Source: Tuctoria greenei
Lineage: Eukaryota > Streptophyta > Magnoliopsida > Poales > Poaceae
DNA length: 64,000 nt
Direction: 5' to 3'
Assembly (NCBI GenBank): GCA_036927565.1
Contig: JAYESD010000003.1
Coordinates: 81,451,311-81,515,310, forward strand
A program made the translations under genes and the position numbers. The notes beneath the pieces are model-generated. The model worked only from the letters and a program-made list of their open reading frames with translations, searched no databases and had not been told where the DNA came from. Below, piece by piece: positions 21,266 to 33,137 of this stretch (the stretch's first letter is position 1; every line of letters starts with the position of its first letter).

Positions 21266-23451
21266 CTAAGTGCTAGGCACGATGACGAACTGGTCACCGT
21301 CACTGTCATCGGAGCTGCTAGATGGAGTAGCGGTGGAAGGAGCTGCCGGTGCCGTAGGAGCCACTGTCGGTGCCTGCTGTGTAGGAGGTGCTGGAACAGG
21401 GGCACTGACGACGGAGGTCGGCGTCTGTTGAAACAGTGTCGTGGCCGGCAGCGGGGAGTGAATCGGAGCGCCAGGAGCGAGAAGTGGAGACATGCTGATG
21501 GAGGGAATCGGCATAGACGGCACTGGAGCGGCAGCTGGTGCCAGGACTGGTGGTGGTGGAGCGACTCCTCGCAGCTGCGACGGGAGGGAAATCCCGGTCT
21601 GGGTGTAGAGGTTGGTGATCAACCCCAGGATGCCCATCATCGCCTGCTGCATCTGCTGCTGCTGGTTGAGGGTGCACTGGTGCATCTGGTCGATGAGTCC
21701 AGTCAGCCGGTCAATGTCCTCACGCCTCTCACGGGCTATCTGACGCTGCATCTCCTACTGCTGCTGCTGGAGCTCAAGGAGACGGGCAGCCTGCTCCGCT
21801 CGAGCCTGCTCTGCGGCCAGCCTGTCCAGACGCTGCTGCTCAACCATCTGCTGGAGGAGCGAAGTCAGCTCTGACGGCTGAGTGACCTGCGCCTCAGTGA
21901 CGGGAGGTGGAGTAGGTGGTTGCACTATAGAGCCTCCAGCCTCTGCGTCGTGCTGCCTGGGTGAGGGAGGAGGAGGGAAGTACTCCTCGACACTGTCGTC
22001 GGTGTCGCTCTCCGACCATATGTGCTGCAGGTCCTCATCCTGTGCCTCTGCCTCAGCAAGCCTCTCATCCTCTTTCTCCAAGTCCGACCAGTCCTCCTCA
22101 TAAAGACGAGCCCTGACCTGACGCTCGACTGGACGGCCAAGGCGGCGGTCTCTAGGAGCTGGGGCACGGTAGTGACCGAACCGTGTGACGCCCTCGTCAG
22201 TGATGCGGTCATGCACAGTGGACCCCTCAGGAACCATCATGGTGAGCAGGTAGCTGATCCAGTGTCCATATACGAGTACCTCATCATGCCCACTCCGTCT
22301 GTGATCACATACTCCATCTCGCATATGAGGACGTCCACTATGTCGAACTCCATCCCGTTCATGATGTAGAACAGGAGAGTCTGCTGTAAGCTGGTGAACC
22401 CCTCCAAGTAGCCAGACCTCGGCAGGAGCGTGCGGTGCAAGGCGAGGTGCACTGTGCGCACAGCTGGATTCAACAAAGCCGGTACCCTCGGCTGGTCTGG
22501 AGAGAAGGTAGCGCCAAATAGGGAACAGATCTCCTCTAGAGTTGGTGCCACTCCTCCAGTGAGCGGCCTCCTCGGTGGATCTGCCTGACCGTAGACCCTC
22601 TCATGCACGCAGGTGTCGTGCAAGTCCACTCCCAACAGCTGTGCCAGCGTCTGCCTCGTCAGGTGATAGTGTTGTCCCATGAACATGAAATCAATTGACA
22701 TGCGGCCCTCAGAGACGTAGAGAGTAGCGTAGAACATGCGTACCCAGTCCTCCACGTAAGCACTCCTCTCATAGGACATCAGGTGCACTAGCCCTCTGTA
22801 CCTCTCAAAGTAGGGCAGTATCTCCGTCTCTGCTGCGAGGGCAAGCTGATGCCAATCCAGAAAGTTGTGCTGGAACAACTTGTTGCCTCGGTGTCTGTAG
22901 GTCTCATAGAGAGACGCCTGCGTCACAATCCAGAAACGACTGTCCACCAGGGCCTCCCGGGGCTGCGGGTACCACTCCTCAAGCAGCACACTCCACCTGA
23001 GTCTGCGAAGCTGCTTGGCCTTCATCTTCTGGTAGTCGGTCAACCGGACTCCTTCATCGACATGGACAATGGTGTCCATCTCGTAGATAGCTCGCTGGGC
23101 CTCCCTGTCCTCATGACGATCGGCAGCCGTCGGTCTCGGACATGGAGCTGTCGCGGGATGACCCCCACGGGTCCGGGCTGAGCACCGGCGGACGAGAGGC
23201 TCTACCGGATCTTTTTCGGCCTCGGAGTCATTGATCACAGGAGGCTGCCTCGGATGAGCCTCGCGGATCCTCAGCGATCCTCCTCGGCCATGCTCACGCT
23301 CCTCGGCGGCGCGAGCGGCCATCAACACCTTCTTCTCCTCCTTCGACAATTTTTGCTTCTTCGCGGCCAGCTCTGCGATGGCCTTGCCCTTGTTCTTCTT
23401 GTCGCGAGCCATTGCGATGCGCGAGAGTGAGGTTAAAAAAGTCACGCGCAC
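21266..23451 (-). pseudogene. Sirevirus envelope-like ORF, frameshifted
   Basis: A long frame lies between pol and the 3' LTR, the position of the envelope-like gene of Sireviruses. The first 404 codons begin with a basic stretch (ARDKKNKGKAIAEL), then a folded region with ARMFYATLYVSEG-like text and LLGVDLHDTCVHERVYG. A one-base shift near 22280 moves the frame. The next part has acidic and coiled-coil segments rich in Gln and Glu. A stop at 21752-21754 fits a Gln-to-stop C-to-T change. The last 160 codons are Pro/Ala-rich and end in an acidic tail. I see no clear signal peptide or fusion peptide, so a true envelope role is not supported; the function is unknown. Confidence 0.75.
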
Positions 23452-24794
23452 GTAACAATACGGAGATCAACGGGCCGGGAAATCCTAGCGACGGGGTGGT
23501 GACCGTGGAGGCACCACGACGGCGAGGTGTGCGCGTGGGGCGGCTGGTGGTGCACGAGAGGAGGCAGCGGCGTCGCTGTGGTGGCTAGGGAGAGCGGCGG
23601 CGGCGCTTGGTGGAGCAGCGGCGGTGGCTGTGGCGGAGGTGAGGCGGCGGCGGCTGCAGCGGAGGTGGGGCGGCGGCGGCTGCAGTGGAGGTGAGGCAGA
23701 GGCTGCGGTGGTGCTTGGAGGCGGCGGCGTCCGGCAGCGGTGGTGGCGCAAGGGCGAGAGAATCGATGGTGGCGGCGTCGGGATTGGGAGAGAGAAAGGG
23801 AAGGCGTTCGGCCGATTTAAATAGTGGGTCCCAAACCCTAGCCGAAGTTTTAACACCGGATGGACCGATGTTGAACATGAGAAGCATCGGTCGAATGCCA
23901 CAGTAAGGATATTCAAAAAGGTACTGTTGTCACCAGATGGGCCGACGTTGAAGAATGGGATCATCAGTCGAATGGTACAGTAAGGGTGTTCAAAAATGGA
24001 ATGTTGACACCGGATGGTCCGACGAGGGAGGAGGTAGCATCGGTGGAATTGACCAAAGTTCAAAAATTGTACACATCGGATGGACCGATGTTTTTCAGGA
24101 TGAACTCGTCGGATCATTTTGAGATTCTGACTGAACTGGTCCTTGGAGATTGAACACCAATTGACCCGATGAGGGATTGACCTAGGCATCAGATAATCCG
24201 ATGACTACAGAACAATAACATCCCATATATGTCCTTTGACCAAACAAACAAGCAAAGAGAAAACACATGTCTTAGGACTTTTTGGGCAACCCCTTACCCC
24301 TCGAAGATACTAATATGTCAATAACTTGGCTAGGCCTTAAGGCAAATAGAACACCGAAGGAAGAAAATGGGAAGGAAATTATCCAAATAAAATGTAAGGC
24401 CCATGCTTTGTGAGCTAGAGTATGAAGACTTCTATCTCTTTGAAGCATGTTCCTCTAGGCATTAACGCACCTAACATTTTGTTCTTTCCACCTTATATGA
24501 GTTGAGATATTGCATCTCAAACAAGTCTCTTTCTCATGAGGTGGGTTCCCCTTTGTGACGATCTACCGTATGCAATGCCAAACATTTTATAATGCAAGAA
24601 ATTGTTAGTCTATATGGCAGGCATCATGCAAGGCATAAAATAAATCTATCTTGCCAAGTTTGAACCTTTTAAAGGCTTCTTCAGGGAGAACCACTCTCCA
24701 AACCTTGGGAGACCCAAAGAAACCTCCATCCCAAGCTAACCCTTGCTCACCCTTATCCTTTGAGAGTTAGGCAAGACATATATGAAGTGCATTC
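23452..24794 (-). other. Sirevirus pol-to-env spacer with palindrome motifs
   Basis: No conserved coding frame is seen; a 234-codon minus frame at 23485-24189 is low-complexity. 23485-23800 is GC-rich with GGCGGCGG words. 23850-24200 carries the same ACCGATG / CATCGGATG motifs as the LTRs, so the motif has spread to an internal position. Confidence 0.55.
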
Positions 24795-27700
24795 TTACAT
24801 GACGTTCGTTGCATCTAGCACATTTAATTCACTTCTTAGCCTAGAAAAAGTTTTCTCATCAAGTGGTTTAGTGAAGATATCCGCCAATTGTTCTTCGGAC
24901 CTAACACCTCTCAAGGAGATGTCTCCCTTAGCTTCATGGTCCGTTAGGAAATGATGGCGAATATCAATGTGCTTAGTGCAGGAGTGTTGAACGGGGTTTT
25001 TAGCTATCTTAACCGCACTTTCATTGTCACAAAGGAGAGGCACACAACCAAGTTTAATACCAAAGTCCAAAAGGTTTGTTTCATATAAAGAATTTGGGCA
25101 CAACATGCACCGGCCGCTATATATTCCGCTTCCGCCTTGGACAAGGCAACGAAATTTTGCTTCTTGCTTGACCAAGATACTGGGGAACGCCCAAGCAGGT
25201 GGCACCCACCGGAGGTACTCTTGCGATCCACGCGGCATCTGGCAAAGTCCGAATCCGAGTATCCCACAAGATGGAATTTTGCACCTTTAGGGTACCACAA
25301 GCCCACACTAGGGGTATGCTTAAGATACCTAAGTATCCTAAAGACCGCCTTCCTATGCGATTCTTTAGGTGCCGCTTGAAAGCGAGCACACAAGCATACA
25401 CTAAACATGATATCGGGCCTAGATGTGGTAAGATAAAGCAGTGAACAAATCATAGAATGGTAGTTAGATTGATCAATAGGTTTACCGTCCTTATCCGCGT
25501 CGAGATGATAATTGGTTGCCATTGGAGTGCTTCTTGAGCTACAATCTCCCATCTCAAATTTCTTCAAGAGGTCCATGGTGTACTTCTCTTGATAGACGAA
25601 GGTCCCCTCTTGAAGTTGCTTGATTTGAAATCCAAGGAAGAAGTTGAGCTCTCCAATCATTGACATCTCGAATTCCCTAGACATCATTTTGCCAAACTCA
25701 TGGCTAAGAGCTTCGTTAGTTGAACCAAAAATAATATCATCAACATAAATTTGACAAATGAACAAATCTCTGTTGATGTCCTTGGTGAAGAGTGTGGTGT
25801 CCACCCTCCCGATCTTGAATCCTTGCATGATGAGGAAGTCACGTAGTCGTTCGTACCACGCCCTAGGTGCTTGCTTGAGCCCGTAGAGCGCCTTGTGCAA
25901 CCTATACACATGATTAGGATTCCTCGGATCTTCAAACCCGGGAGGTTGTTCAACATAAACAAGCTCATTAATGTAACTATTAAGAAAGGCACTTTTCACA
26001 TCCATTTGATAAAGCCTAATGCTATGATGTGATGCAAAGGCAAGAAGTATACGGATGGCTTCTAGTCGGGCGACCGGGGCAAATGTCTCCCCAATGTCTA
26101 GACCTTCAACTTGCGAGAACCCTTTGGCCACAAGTCTTGCCTTGTTGCGGACCACAACGCCATTCTCGTCTTATTTGTTGCGGTACACCCACTTTGTTCC
26201 GATGACGTTCTTGTCCTTGGGTCGCTCCTCCAACACCCAAACTTCATTGCGGATGAAGTTGCTGAGTTCTTCTTGCATGGCCATCACCCAATTTGGGTCT
26301 TGGAGTGCTTCCTCAATGTGAGTGGGTTCTACACACGAAACAAACGAGTAGTGCTCACAAAATGAAGCAAAGTGGCGAGAACGTGTGCTTACACCCCTTG
26401 ACGAACTTCCAATGATTTGGTCCATTGGATGCGCCTTGGAGATGCGTCCATGCCTCATAAGTGGTTGTGAAGCACTTGGCGAAGGTGATGCGTGTTGCTC
26501 CTCTTATGGTTGGACTTGATCATGGACTTCTTCTTCCTCTTGATGTTGTTGTGTTTGTGAGTCTTGAGTCGGCAATGGATCATCCTTCTCGTCTTCGTCA
26601 ACTTGAGGTGCCATGGAGGTGTTGTTGTTGGAACATGAAGCCCCCCCTTGATCATGGCTCTCCTCAACTTCCGGCTTGATGTCTCCAATGGTCATGTTCT
26701 TCATGGCTTCTCGTAGAGGCTCATCATATATTTCATCATGACCAAAACTCTCCTCTTGGGAGCCATTAGATTCATCGAACTCAACATCACAACTTTCCTC
26801 AGCTAAACCGGAGGTTTGGTTGAATACTCGATATGCTTTTGAGTTTGATGCATAACCAAGAAATATACAAACATCACATCTTCTTTCAAACTTACCGAGC
26901 CTTTTCTTGCGGTACATGTAGCACTTGCATCCAAAGACTCGAAAGTAGGAGATGTTGGGCTTTCTCCCAATGAGAAGCTCGTACGGGGTCTTTTGAAGTA
27001 GGCGATGTAGGTACACCCTATTTGCGGCATGGCACGTCGTATTGATCGCTTCGGCCCAAAACTTCTCCGACGTGCCGTAGTCATCAAGCATTGCTCTTGC
27101 AAGAGTGATGAGTGTCTTGTTCTTCCTTTCAACGACACCGTTTTGTTGAGGAGTGTATGTGGCCGAAAACTCATGTTTCACGCCTTCACGGTCACACCAC
27201 TCCCCAATGTTGTAGTTCTTGAATTCGGTGCCGTTGTCACTCCGGACCTTGATGATGGGAAGTTGAAATTCCCTTTGAGCGCGATTGGCGAAGGTCTTGA
27301 AAACTTCCGGAGTTTCACTCTTGTCACCTAGAAATAAAGTCCAAGCATAGTGAGAATAGTCATCAACAATAACAAGACAATAGAGGTTACCACCAAGGAT
27401 TTGATATGTGAACGGTCCGAAGAGGTCCATGTGGAGTAGCTCAAGTGGCTTGGAGGTTGACACCATTGTATTCATTGGGTGGTGTGAAGCAACTTGCTTA
27501 CCGGCTTGACAAGCGCTACAAAGCTTGTTCTTCTCAAATGTGACATCCTTCACGCCGGTCACCATCCCAAGCTTGAATGACTTCTTGAGTTTGCTCATTC
27601 CAATGTGCGCTATGCGTCGGTGCCATAGCCAACCCAAGCTTGTCTTAGTGAAAAGTCAAGTGGTCAAGCGAGCATTCTTGTTGGCGAAGTCCACTAGGTA

Positions 27701-28048
27701 GAGATGTCCATGCCGAAATCCTTTGAAGACTATGTCTTGGCTAGTTTCACTACTCACAACAACATCATTTTTTCTAAATGTGCACGTTAGTCCAAGATCA
27801 CATAGTTGTGCAATAGAAAGTAAATTAAAACTAAGTGACTTAACGTACAAGACATTAGAAATAGATAAGTCATTTGAAATAGCAATTTTACCTAAGCCTA
27901 TTACCATGCCCTTAGAGTTATCACCAAAGGTGACTTGTTCATGATTGCCGGGGTTTTCTATGGTGGTGAACATACCATCATTGCCGGTCATATGTTGGGT
28001 GCACCTGCTATCGAGTACCCAATGCTTTCCTCCGGCTTTGTAGTTCAC
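24795..28048 (-). pseudogene. pol: Sirevirus pol: protease, integrase, RT, RNase H; several stops and a frameshift
   Basis: Domains occur in the standard copia order. The protease site reads HWVLDSRCTQHMTG, where the usual DSG is DSR. The integrase has WLWHRRIAHIGM and CSACQAGK zinc residues, with the DDE triad in HMDLFGP, SDNGTEF and GVVERKNKT. RT has the YVDD box in CQIYVDDIIFGS. RNase H has GYSDSDFA and SKAEAEYIA. One frame runs from 28048 to about 25100, broken by stops at about 27655, 26504 and 26170; the last two fit C-to-T changes of Gln codons. A frameshift near 25100-25240 separates the RNase H tail (to 24795). The enzyme would copy and integrate the element, but this copy cannot make it whole. 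Confidence 0.9.
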
Positions 28049-30188
28049 CTACACACATGAATTCAATTTTTAACTTTAGGCACCCAAGCCAACTTAGGTC
28101 CTTGAATGTGTGATACAAGTGTCTTTGGGACCCAAAGTTGCTTGGGGGCTTCCCCTTCATGCCCTTCATGTCCTTGCCAATGAACCTAGCCTTCACCTTG
28201 CCATCTACTTTACTTAAGAGATAATAGTGATCATTGAAAGTAGATTTGTAATTAGTAGGAAGCTTGGGAGAGGGTCGGTTAGGAAGAGGACACTCCCTTG
28301 TGTGTTGACCGGTGACCTCACAATGTTGGCAATAAGAACCAACTTCTTTGATGAAGCTTGTTCTTAGCTCTGGTGAGGGCACCTTTCCTTTGTTGGGCAC
28401 TGGGAAGGATCCAAGTCCTCTTTTGTTGAAGGCCTTTGCTTGTTGGAAGAGGATTTCCTTGTGTTTGACCTCCCCTTTTGAAAGTCTAGACACACTAGTG
28501 CGGAGACTCTCAATTTCTTCCAACAAGTCCTTCTCCCTAGCATTAGCTTTCAAATGCAAAGACTTGTGCAAAGCATTAGTGGCATGAGAAGTAATGCATA
28601 TCTTATCATTAAGAGTTTGCTTCTTCATATTTTTCAACTCTTGATCAAGCATGTCATGAGCAAGGTTAAGTGTTTGATGTTCTTGTATTAACTTGTTGTG
28701 CTCTTCCAAGAGTGTTTGGTGTGCTAAGTTAAGTTCATGATTATCTATCTTGATTTTAGCCTTTTCTTCCTCAATTTGCTTGACATGGGATTTGAGCGTG
28801 TCATGCTCTTTGAGTATGCTTTCATACTTGTCAAGCAAATCAAGGTTAGCACTCTCAAGTCTAGCACGAGTTTCTTCAAGCACTTTAACCTTACTCTTTT
28901 CCCTCTTAATGATAGCATGATATTCATTTATCAAAGAAGTTAAATCATCAGGGGAAAGCTCATCATCGCTAGAGTCATCACATACCTTGGTGTTACCTTT
29001 CGCCATGAGGCACATGGGCGGCGGATGAAGAGGTGCATCATCATTGTTGGCGATGGCAAGGCCGGCCAAGCTTTCTTCTTCCTCTTCACTCTCTTCATCA
29101 CTTGTTTCTTCATCGGTGACCCATTCATTTGCCTCACACATGAACACCTTTTGTGGGCCATTTCTCTTCTTTGGGAAGAGCCTTGCCTTCTTGCCCTTGT
29201 CATGTTTCTTCTTCCCAAAGGATCTTGGCTTTGGTTTGGCTTCTTCTTCATCATCATCACTTCCTTCAAGCTTGCGATGCTTGCTCTTGTGATTCTCTCT
29301 TCGTTTGTCCGGTCTTGGACAATCATAGGAGATGTGGCCTTGATCACCACAATTGTAGCAAGTCTTGTGATCATCTCTCCTTGGTAGAAATGCTCTCTTC
29401 TTAGGATCAAATGTGTATCCCTTCTTAGTGATCTTGGAGTTCAAGCGTGAGAACTTTCTCATCATCAACGCAAGCTCATAATAATCATCTTCACTTGATG
29501 CTTGTTCTTCTTCACTTGAGCTAGGCTCAACCACCTTCTTCTTCTTGTGGCTTGTTTTCTTGGTGGAGGCCTTTAGAGCAATTGTCTTTGAAGATGATTG
29601 CTCCATCATCCCAAGTACACTCATCTCACGAGCGTGTATTTCTCCAATGAGCTCTGAAACTTCAATGTGGTCAAGTGACTCTTTTTGGAGCATGGAGTTG
29701 ATGATGTTGTACTTTGGCTTGTGAAGGAGCATGAGGATCTTGCGGTTGATGAGTCCCTTGCCAAGAGAAGCAATGTCAAGAGCATTTATTTCTTCAATAA
29801 GAACATTTAAGCGAGAGAACATCTCATTAACATTTTCATGAGGTAGCATCTTAAATTCATCATATTTTGCTTTAAGCATGTGATATTTAAGTTCTTTGAC
29901 CCTAGAAGAACCCTCATGAATCTCTATTAAGCAAGCCCAAATTTCACAAGCCTTTTCTTTGCTAGCAATCCTAGAAAACACATCTTGACTAATGCATTCA
30001 TAAATAGCATTCCTAGCTTTAGCATCCCACTTAATTTGATCACCAACATAATTGTGTTCTCCAAACCCCGCGTGGGTCGCTTCCCATACTTCGGGAGCAA
30101 TAGCCTCAAGGTAAGCGCGCATGTGTGCTTTCCAATAGGCAAAGTTCTTGCCCTCGAAGATAGGAACCGAACCCCCAACCTTGGCCAT
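28008..30188 (-). CDS. gag: Sirevirus gag polyprotein (726 codons)
   Basis: The open frame starts MAKVGGSVPIFEGKNFAYW, the usual copia gag start with the FxGxNFxxWK motif, about 60 bp from the primer-binding site. Residues 1-200 form the capsid-like UBN2 region. Near residue 280 is a CCHC knuckle CYNCGDQGHISYDC. A central acidic stretch is followed by a long coiled coil (about residues 420-600). A second zinc-binding motif CQHCEVTGQHTREC lies near 660. A long gag with a coiled coil and two zinc motifs is a Sirevirus trait. The frame is uninterrupted and is followed by pol in another frame, overlapping by 41 bases. It would assemble virus-like particles. This is the best preserved gene in the window. 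Confidence 0.88.
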   Translation of the reverse strand: MAKVGGSVPIFEGKNFAYWKAHMRAYLEAIAPEVWEATHAGFGEHNYVGDQIKWDAKARNAIYECISQDVFSRIASKEKACEIWACLIEIHEGSSRVKELKYHMLKAKYDEFKMLPHENVNEMFSRLNVLIEEINALDIASLGKGLINRKILMLLHKPKYNIINSMLQKESLDHIEVSELIGEIHAREMSVLGMMEQSSSKTIALKASTKKTSHKKKKVVEPSSSEEEQASSEDDYYELALMMRKFSRLNSKITKKGYTFDPKKRAFLPRRDDHKTCYNCGDQGHISYDCPRPDKRRENHKSKHRKLEGSDDDEEEAKPKPRSFGKKKHDKGKKARLFPKKRNGPQKVFMCEANEWVTDEETSDEESEEEEESLAGLAIANNDDAPLHPPPMCLMAKGNTKVCDDSSDDELSPDDLTSLINEYHAIIKREKSKVKVLEETRARLESANLDLLDKYESILKEHDTLKSHVKQIEEEKAKIKIDNHELNLAHQTLLEEHNKLIQEHQTLNLAHDMLDQELKNMKKQTLNDKICITSHATNALHKSLHLKANAREKDLLEEIESLRTSVSRLSKGEVKHKEILFQQAKAFNKRGLGSFPVPNKGKVPSPELRTSFIKEVGSYCQHCEVTGQHTRECPLPNRPSPKLPTNYKSTFNDHYYLLSKVDGKVKARFIGKDMKGMKGKPPSNFGSQRHLYHTFKDLSWLGCLKLKIEFMCVGELQSRRKALGTR

Positions 30189-30234
30189 TTTAGCTCTCTA
30201 GCGGTGAAGCTAGAATGATCCTATGAGCAACCTT

Positions 30235-30246
30235 GCTCTGATACCA
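30235..30246 (-). other. Sirevirus primer-binding site
   Basis: Reads TGGTATCAGAGC on the minus strand, two bases after the 5' LTR end. It is the standard complement to the 3' end of initiator-Met tRNA in plant copia elements. Confidence 0.9.
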
Positions 30247-30248
30247 AT

Positions 30249-31748
30249 TGTAAGGACTGAATGCCCAAGAGGGGGGGTGAATTGGGCTTTCTTCGAAAAA
30301 TTCTAAGCAATGAAACTTATTTTCTAAAGCTCAATTCCCTACGCAAACTATCTATGCATTCTAGTAGATGGAAACTTTGCAGAATTTAAAATGCATAAAA
30401 GTAAGGGAAAGGAGAAGGATGCAAACTCCCGAGGAGAGAAGGATTTATCCCGTGGTTCGGCAAGATCGTTAAGATCTTCCTACATCCACGTTGTGGCACC
30501 CACCAAAGGGTTTTGCCACACCCAAGTCACCGAGACGAGGGGTCTTCACTATTCCTCTCCGTTTGCCTCCTTTGGCAAGGTGGAGCTCAAGCCTTGTACA
30601 ACTTCGACCTTCCGGGCTTCCACACACGCCTTGGCAAGCTCCAGAAGTCTTCTCACAGTTACAAACACCAAGGGCACTCCCTTGAGGCTCTCACACTATC
30701 CTAGAGAGTCCACTCACCCAGAATGGAGGCACACAAGCTCTCTCTCTAGCTAGTTCTAGCCTAAATCTTGGTGTATAGGTGATCGAAATGGTGTGGAAGT
30801 GATTGCTCTTGGTCTTGAACGCTTGTGAATGTGTTGATGGTGTCTAGTGATCAAGACTTAACGAAATGACAGGATTGGGGGGTATTTATAGCCAGCCTCC
30901 CCGAAATAGCCGTTGGAAAAGTAGGCTGACAGAACTTTATTGTGAACACCGGATGATCCGATGTCTCCCCTTTAGTTATCATCGGTCAAGTTACTTTAGC
31001 TCACGTCATTGTGTCAGATATGACCGTTGTTAGACCGATGTTGATCGTGTCCTCTCATCGAATGATCCAGTGGCTCTTCCTCCAGAATTTACTCAAACTT
31101 GATGCTTACTGGAGTAATCGACCGATGTGTACTTCTGTGTACATCGGATGATCCGGTGAGTTGATTTTGGGAATTGGTCCAGAAATAATTGCTTCTGTTG
31201 AATTAGACCAATGTGCACTTTGCTTCATCATCGGATGATCTGGTGTGTACTTCTCCAGAATAGTTGAGAAATTTATCCTTCTGTTGAATTGGACCGATGT
31301 ACCACTTCCTACACATCGGATGATCCGGTGTGTACTTCAGTTTTGAGGTCTTCTTCTTCTGTTGACACAACTCGACCGGTCTGTTATTCTGAGGAATCAT
31401 CGGTTGATCCGGTGAGTTGATTTTGTTTGCTTCGGGTTGTTTCTAAGTGAATTTTTGTGTCTTGCTCAAATGACCTCTTAGACTTGTTGAACATGTATCT
31501 TTGATGATTGTCAAACATCCAGTGTCTTCAATTTTTTGATTGAGTGACTTTGACATAAGAGCGTTCACTTCTTGTTTTCACATAATTGATTTGATCTCAT
31601 ACATCGATTGTATATGGGTCTCCAATAGAATATTTATTTCATTTGATTGAGTGGTTATGAGGACCTTGCATTCACAAATTCATTAGTGATAATCAATGGT
31701 TGTCATTAATCACCGAAATCATACCTCATGGGGGCCTAGATGCTTTCA
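30249..31748 (-). repeat. Sirevirus 5' LTR
   Basis: A 1500-bp LTR. It starts (minus strand) TGAAAGCATC and ends CCTTACA next to the primer-binding site. A reverse TATA box lies near 30885-30893 (TATAAATA in the setting GGCTATAAATACCCC). The U3 part carries paired motifs ACCGATG and CATCGGATGATCCGGTG repeated about six times (30950-31415). Confidence 0.9.
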
Positions 31749-33051
31749 CCCATCAGCGACTAAAGAAACCTGCCTTATACCAATTACACTTCCTTAGGTG
31801 TATGGCCAAGAGATCACAAATAGCCTTTACAAAGGGACTACCAGCATATTCAGACCCACTGAGGTTTCACTGGGGTGATGTCTCCAACTGAGCACATCCA
31901 ACCAAGGGCCCTCTCTTGTACCGTTGGGATCCCAGGGCAGTTATGCCACTATTGCAAACCCAACCGACTCCCATTCCTCGCTCCCCCAAATGATCTGAAC
32001 AATGCTGGCAGTACATCTAATTAATCAGCTAAGGTAAGCAAACCACCATATCATCCAACCCATTCTACAAACCATGCTTACTTAGATTTCCCAAGTCCCA
32101 TATTACCAATTAAATAGAGCAAAGCAAAAAGGTAAAATGCCCTTCCCAACTCTCTACAACATATTCCAAGCGACAAGGATTGTCAAACAAGTCTAGAAAA
32201 CACCTATCCTGGGTTTCCCATCAATCTCACACAAGCATGAAATTTTGCAAACAAAATATTTAAAAACGGGATCAAAATGTTCAATGAAACTTGCCTTGAT
32301 CTTGAGATTGGTTAGGAACAAAAGCTTCAAAGTTTTGGTGCTGGAGGTCCTCGACAGCACCCTCTAGAGGAACACCTTCTATTCCGCGCAATAAACATAC
32401 AAAAAAACACTACAATCAATAATTTATTTCATATTACTCATTATGCCATGATATGCATGAATAATGCAATTATGTGGTAAAACAAATTATTAGATTGACA
32501 TCATAGCCTACTAACTAGTTAAAATTATGTATTACATGTTAGAACAAGTTTCAAGTAATTTCAGAGGATATTATATAAGTTCCAGGAATTTCCCGATTTG
32601 TAGGACCGGACTAGTCCGCAGTGGCCGGACATGTCCGCTTTGGGCCAGAGAGTTGATCGGACTAGTCCGCAATAGACCGGACAAGTCCGCTATGGCATGG
32701 CAAACATTCAATTAGACTATAGTTAAAGATTAATTTGGAACCATATTTTATGTAGAAAAGATGCATCTAAGATAATTACCGTGAATCCTAGGGTTCAAAG
32801 GTTGAGGATTCGATGAAACTCGAGATCTTGACGCCTAGATCCAAAGAAGATGAAGAACTGATGGAGGGAAACGTTGACGACAAAGTGTTGACAAAGATCA
32901 CAGCAGCGACGATGATCTTGATTGATCCCCCTCCTTCTTCCCTTCTCTTCTTCTCCCTGCGGTGGAGGCTCCTTGATGGAGGCTCTCATGAACTAGGGTT
33001 AGGGTTCTTCCTCAATTGTGGCAAAGAGATGAAAGGGTGGGTGTTGGGGTG

Positions 33052-33059
33052 TTTATATA
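33052..33059 (-). promoter_or_regulatory. TATA box of gypsy solo LTR (minus strand)
   Basis: TATATAAA on the minus strand. It is positionally equivalent to 1386-1393 in the G1 LTR, and the flanking leader sequence also matches G1 (about 1560-1640 versus 32815-32900). Confidence 0.6.
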
Positions 33060-33137
33060 GGGTGGAGATAGTAGGGTTTGCGGTGGAATTTGAGTTTAAG
33101 GTGGTGGAGGCCGAGTAGGGGTCCCACATGGGTTTGT

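Larger units (their letters stand above)
19387..31748 (-). mobile_element. Complete Sirevirus (Ty1/copia, Maximus/SIRE type), minus strand
   Basis: It is a 12.36-kb element with two LTRs (1498 and 1500 bp, about 2% different by eye), a Met-tRNA primer-binding site, gag, pol, an envelope-like ORF and multiple polypurine tracts. The reverse LTR start TGAAAGCATCTAGGCCCC (from 31748) is characteristic of Sireviruses. The flanking duplication is imperfect: CCCGG (19382-19386) versus CCCAT (31749-31753). Joining the flanks restores the order of the gypsy LTR seen at 2955-3005 in G1. All coding parts are present in order, but stops in pol and frame changes make it non-autonomous. Confidence 0.92.

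Noticed and set aside
21266..23451. A true viral envelope gene
   Set aside because: I see no signal peptide, cleavage site or fusion peptide. Position supports only 'envelope-like', and the frame is broken.
23485..24189. 234-codon minus-strand frame rich in Pro, Ala and Ser
   Set aside because: It is low-complexity from GC-rich repeats and palindrome motifs in the pol-env spacer, with overlapping frames of the same kind on both strands.
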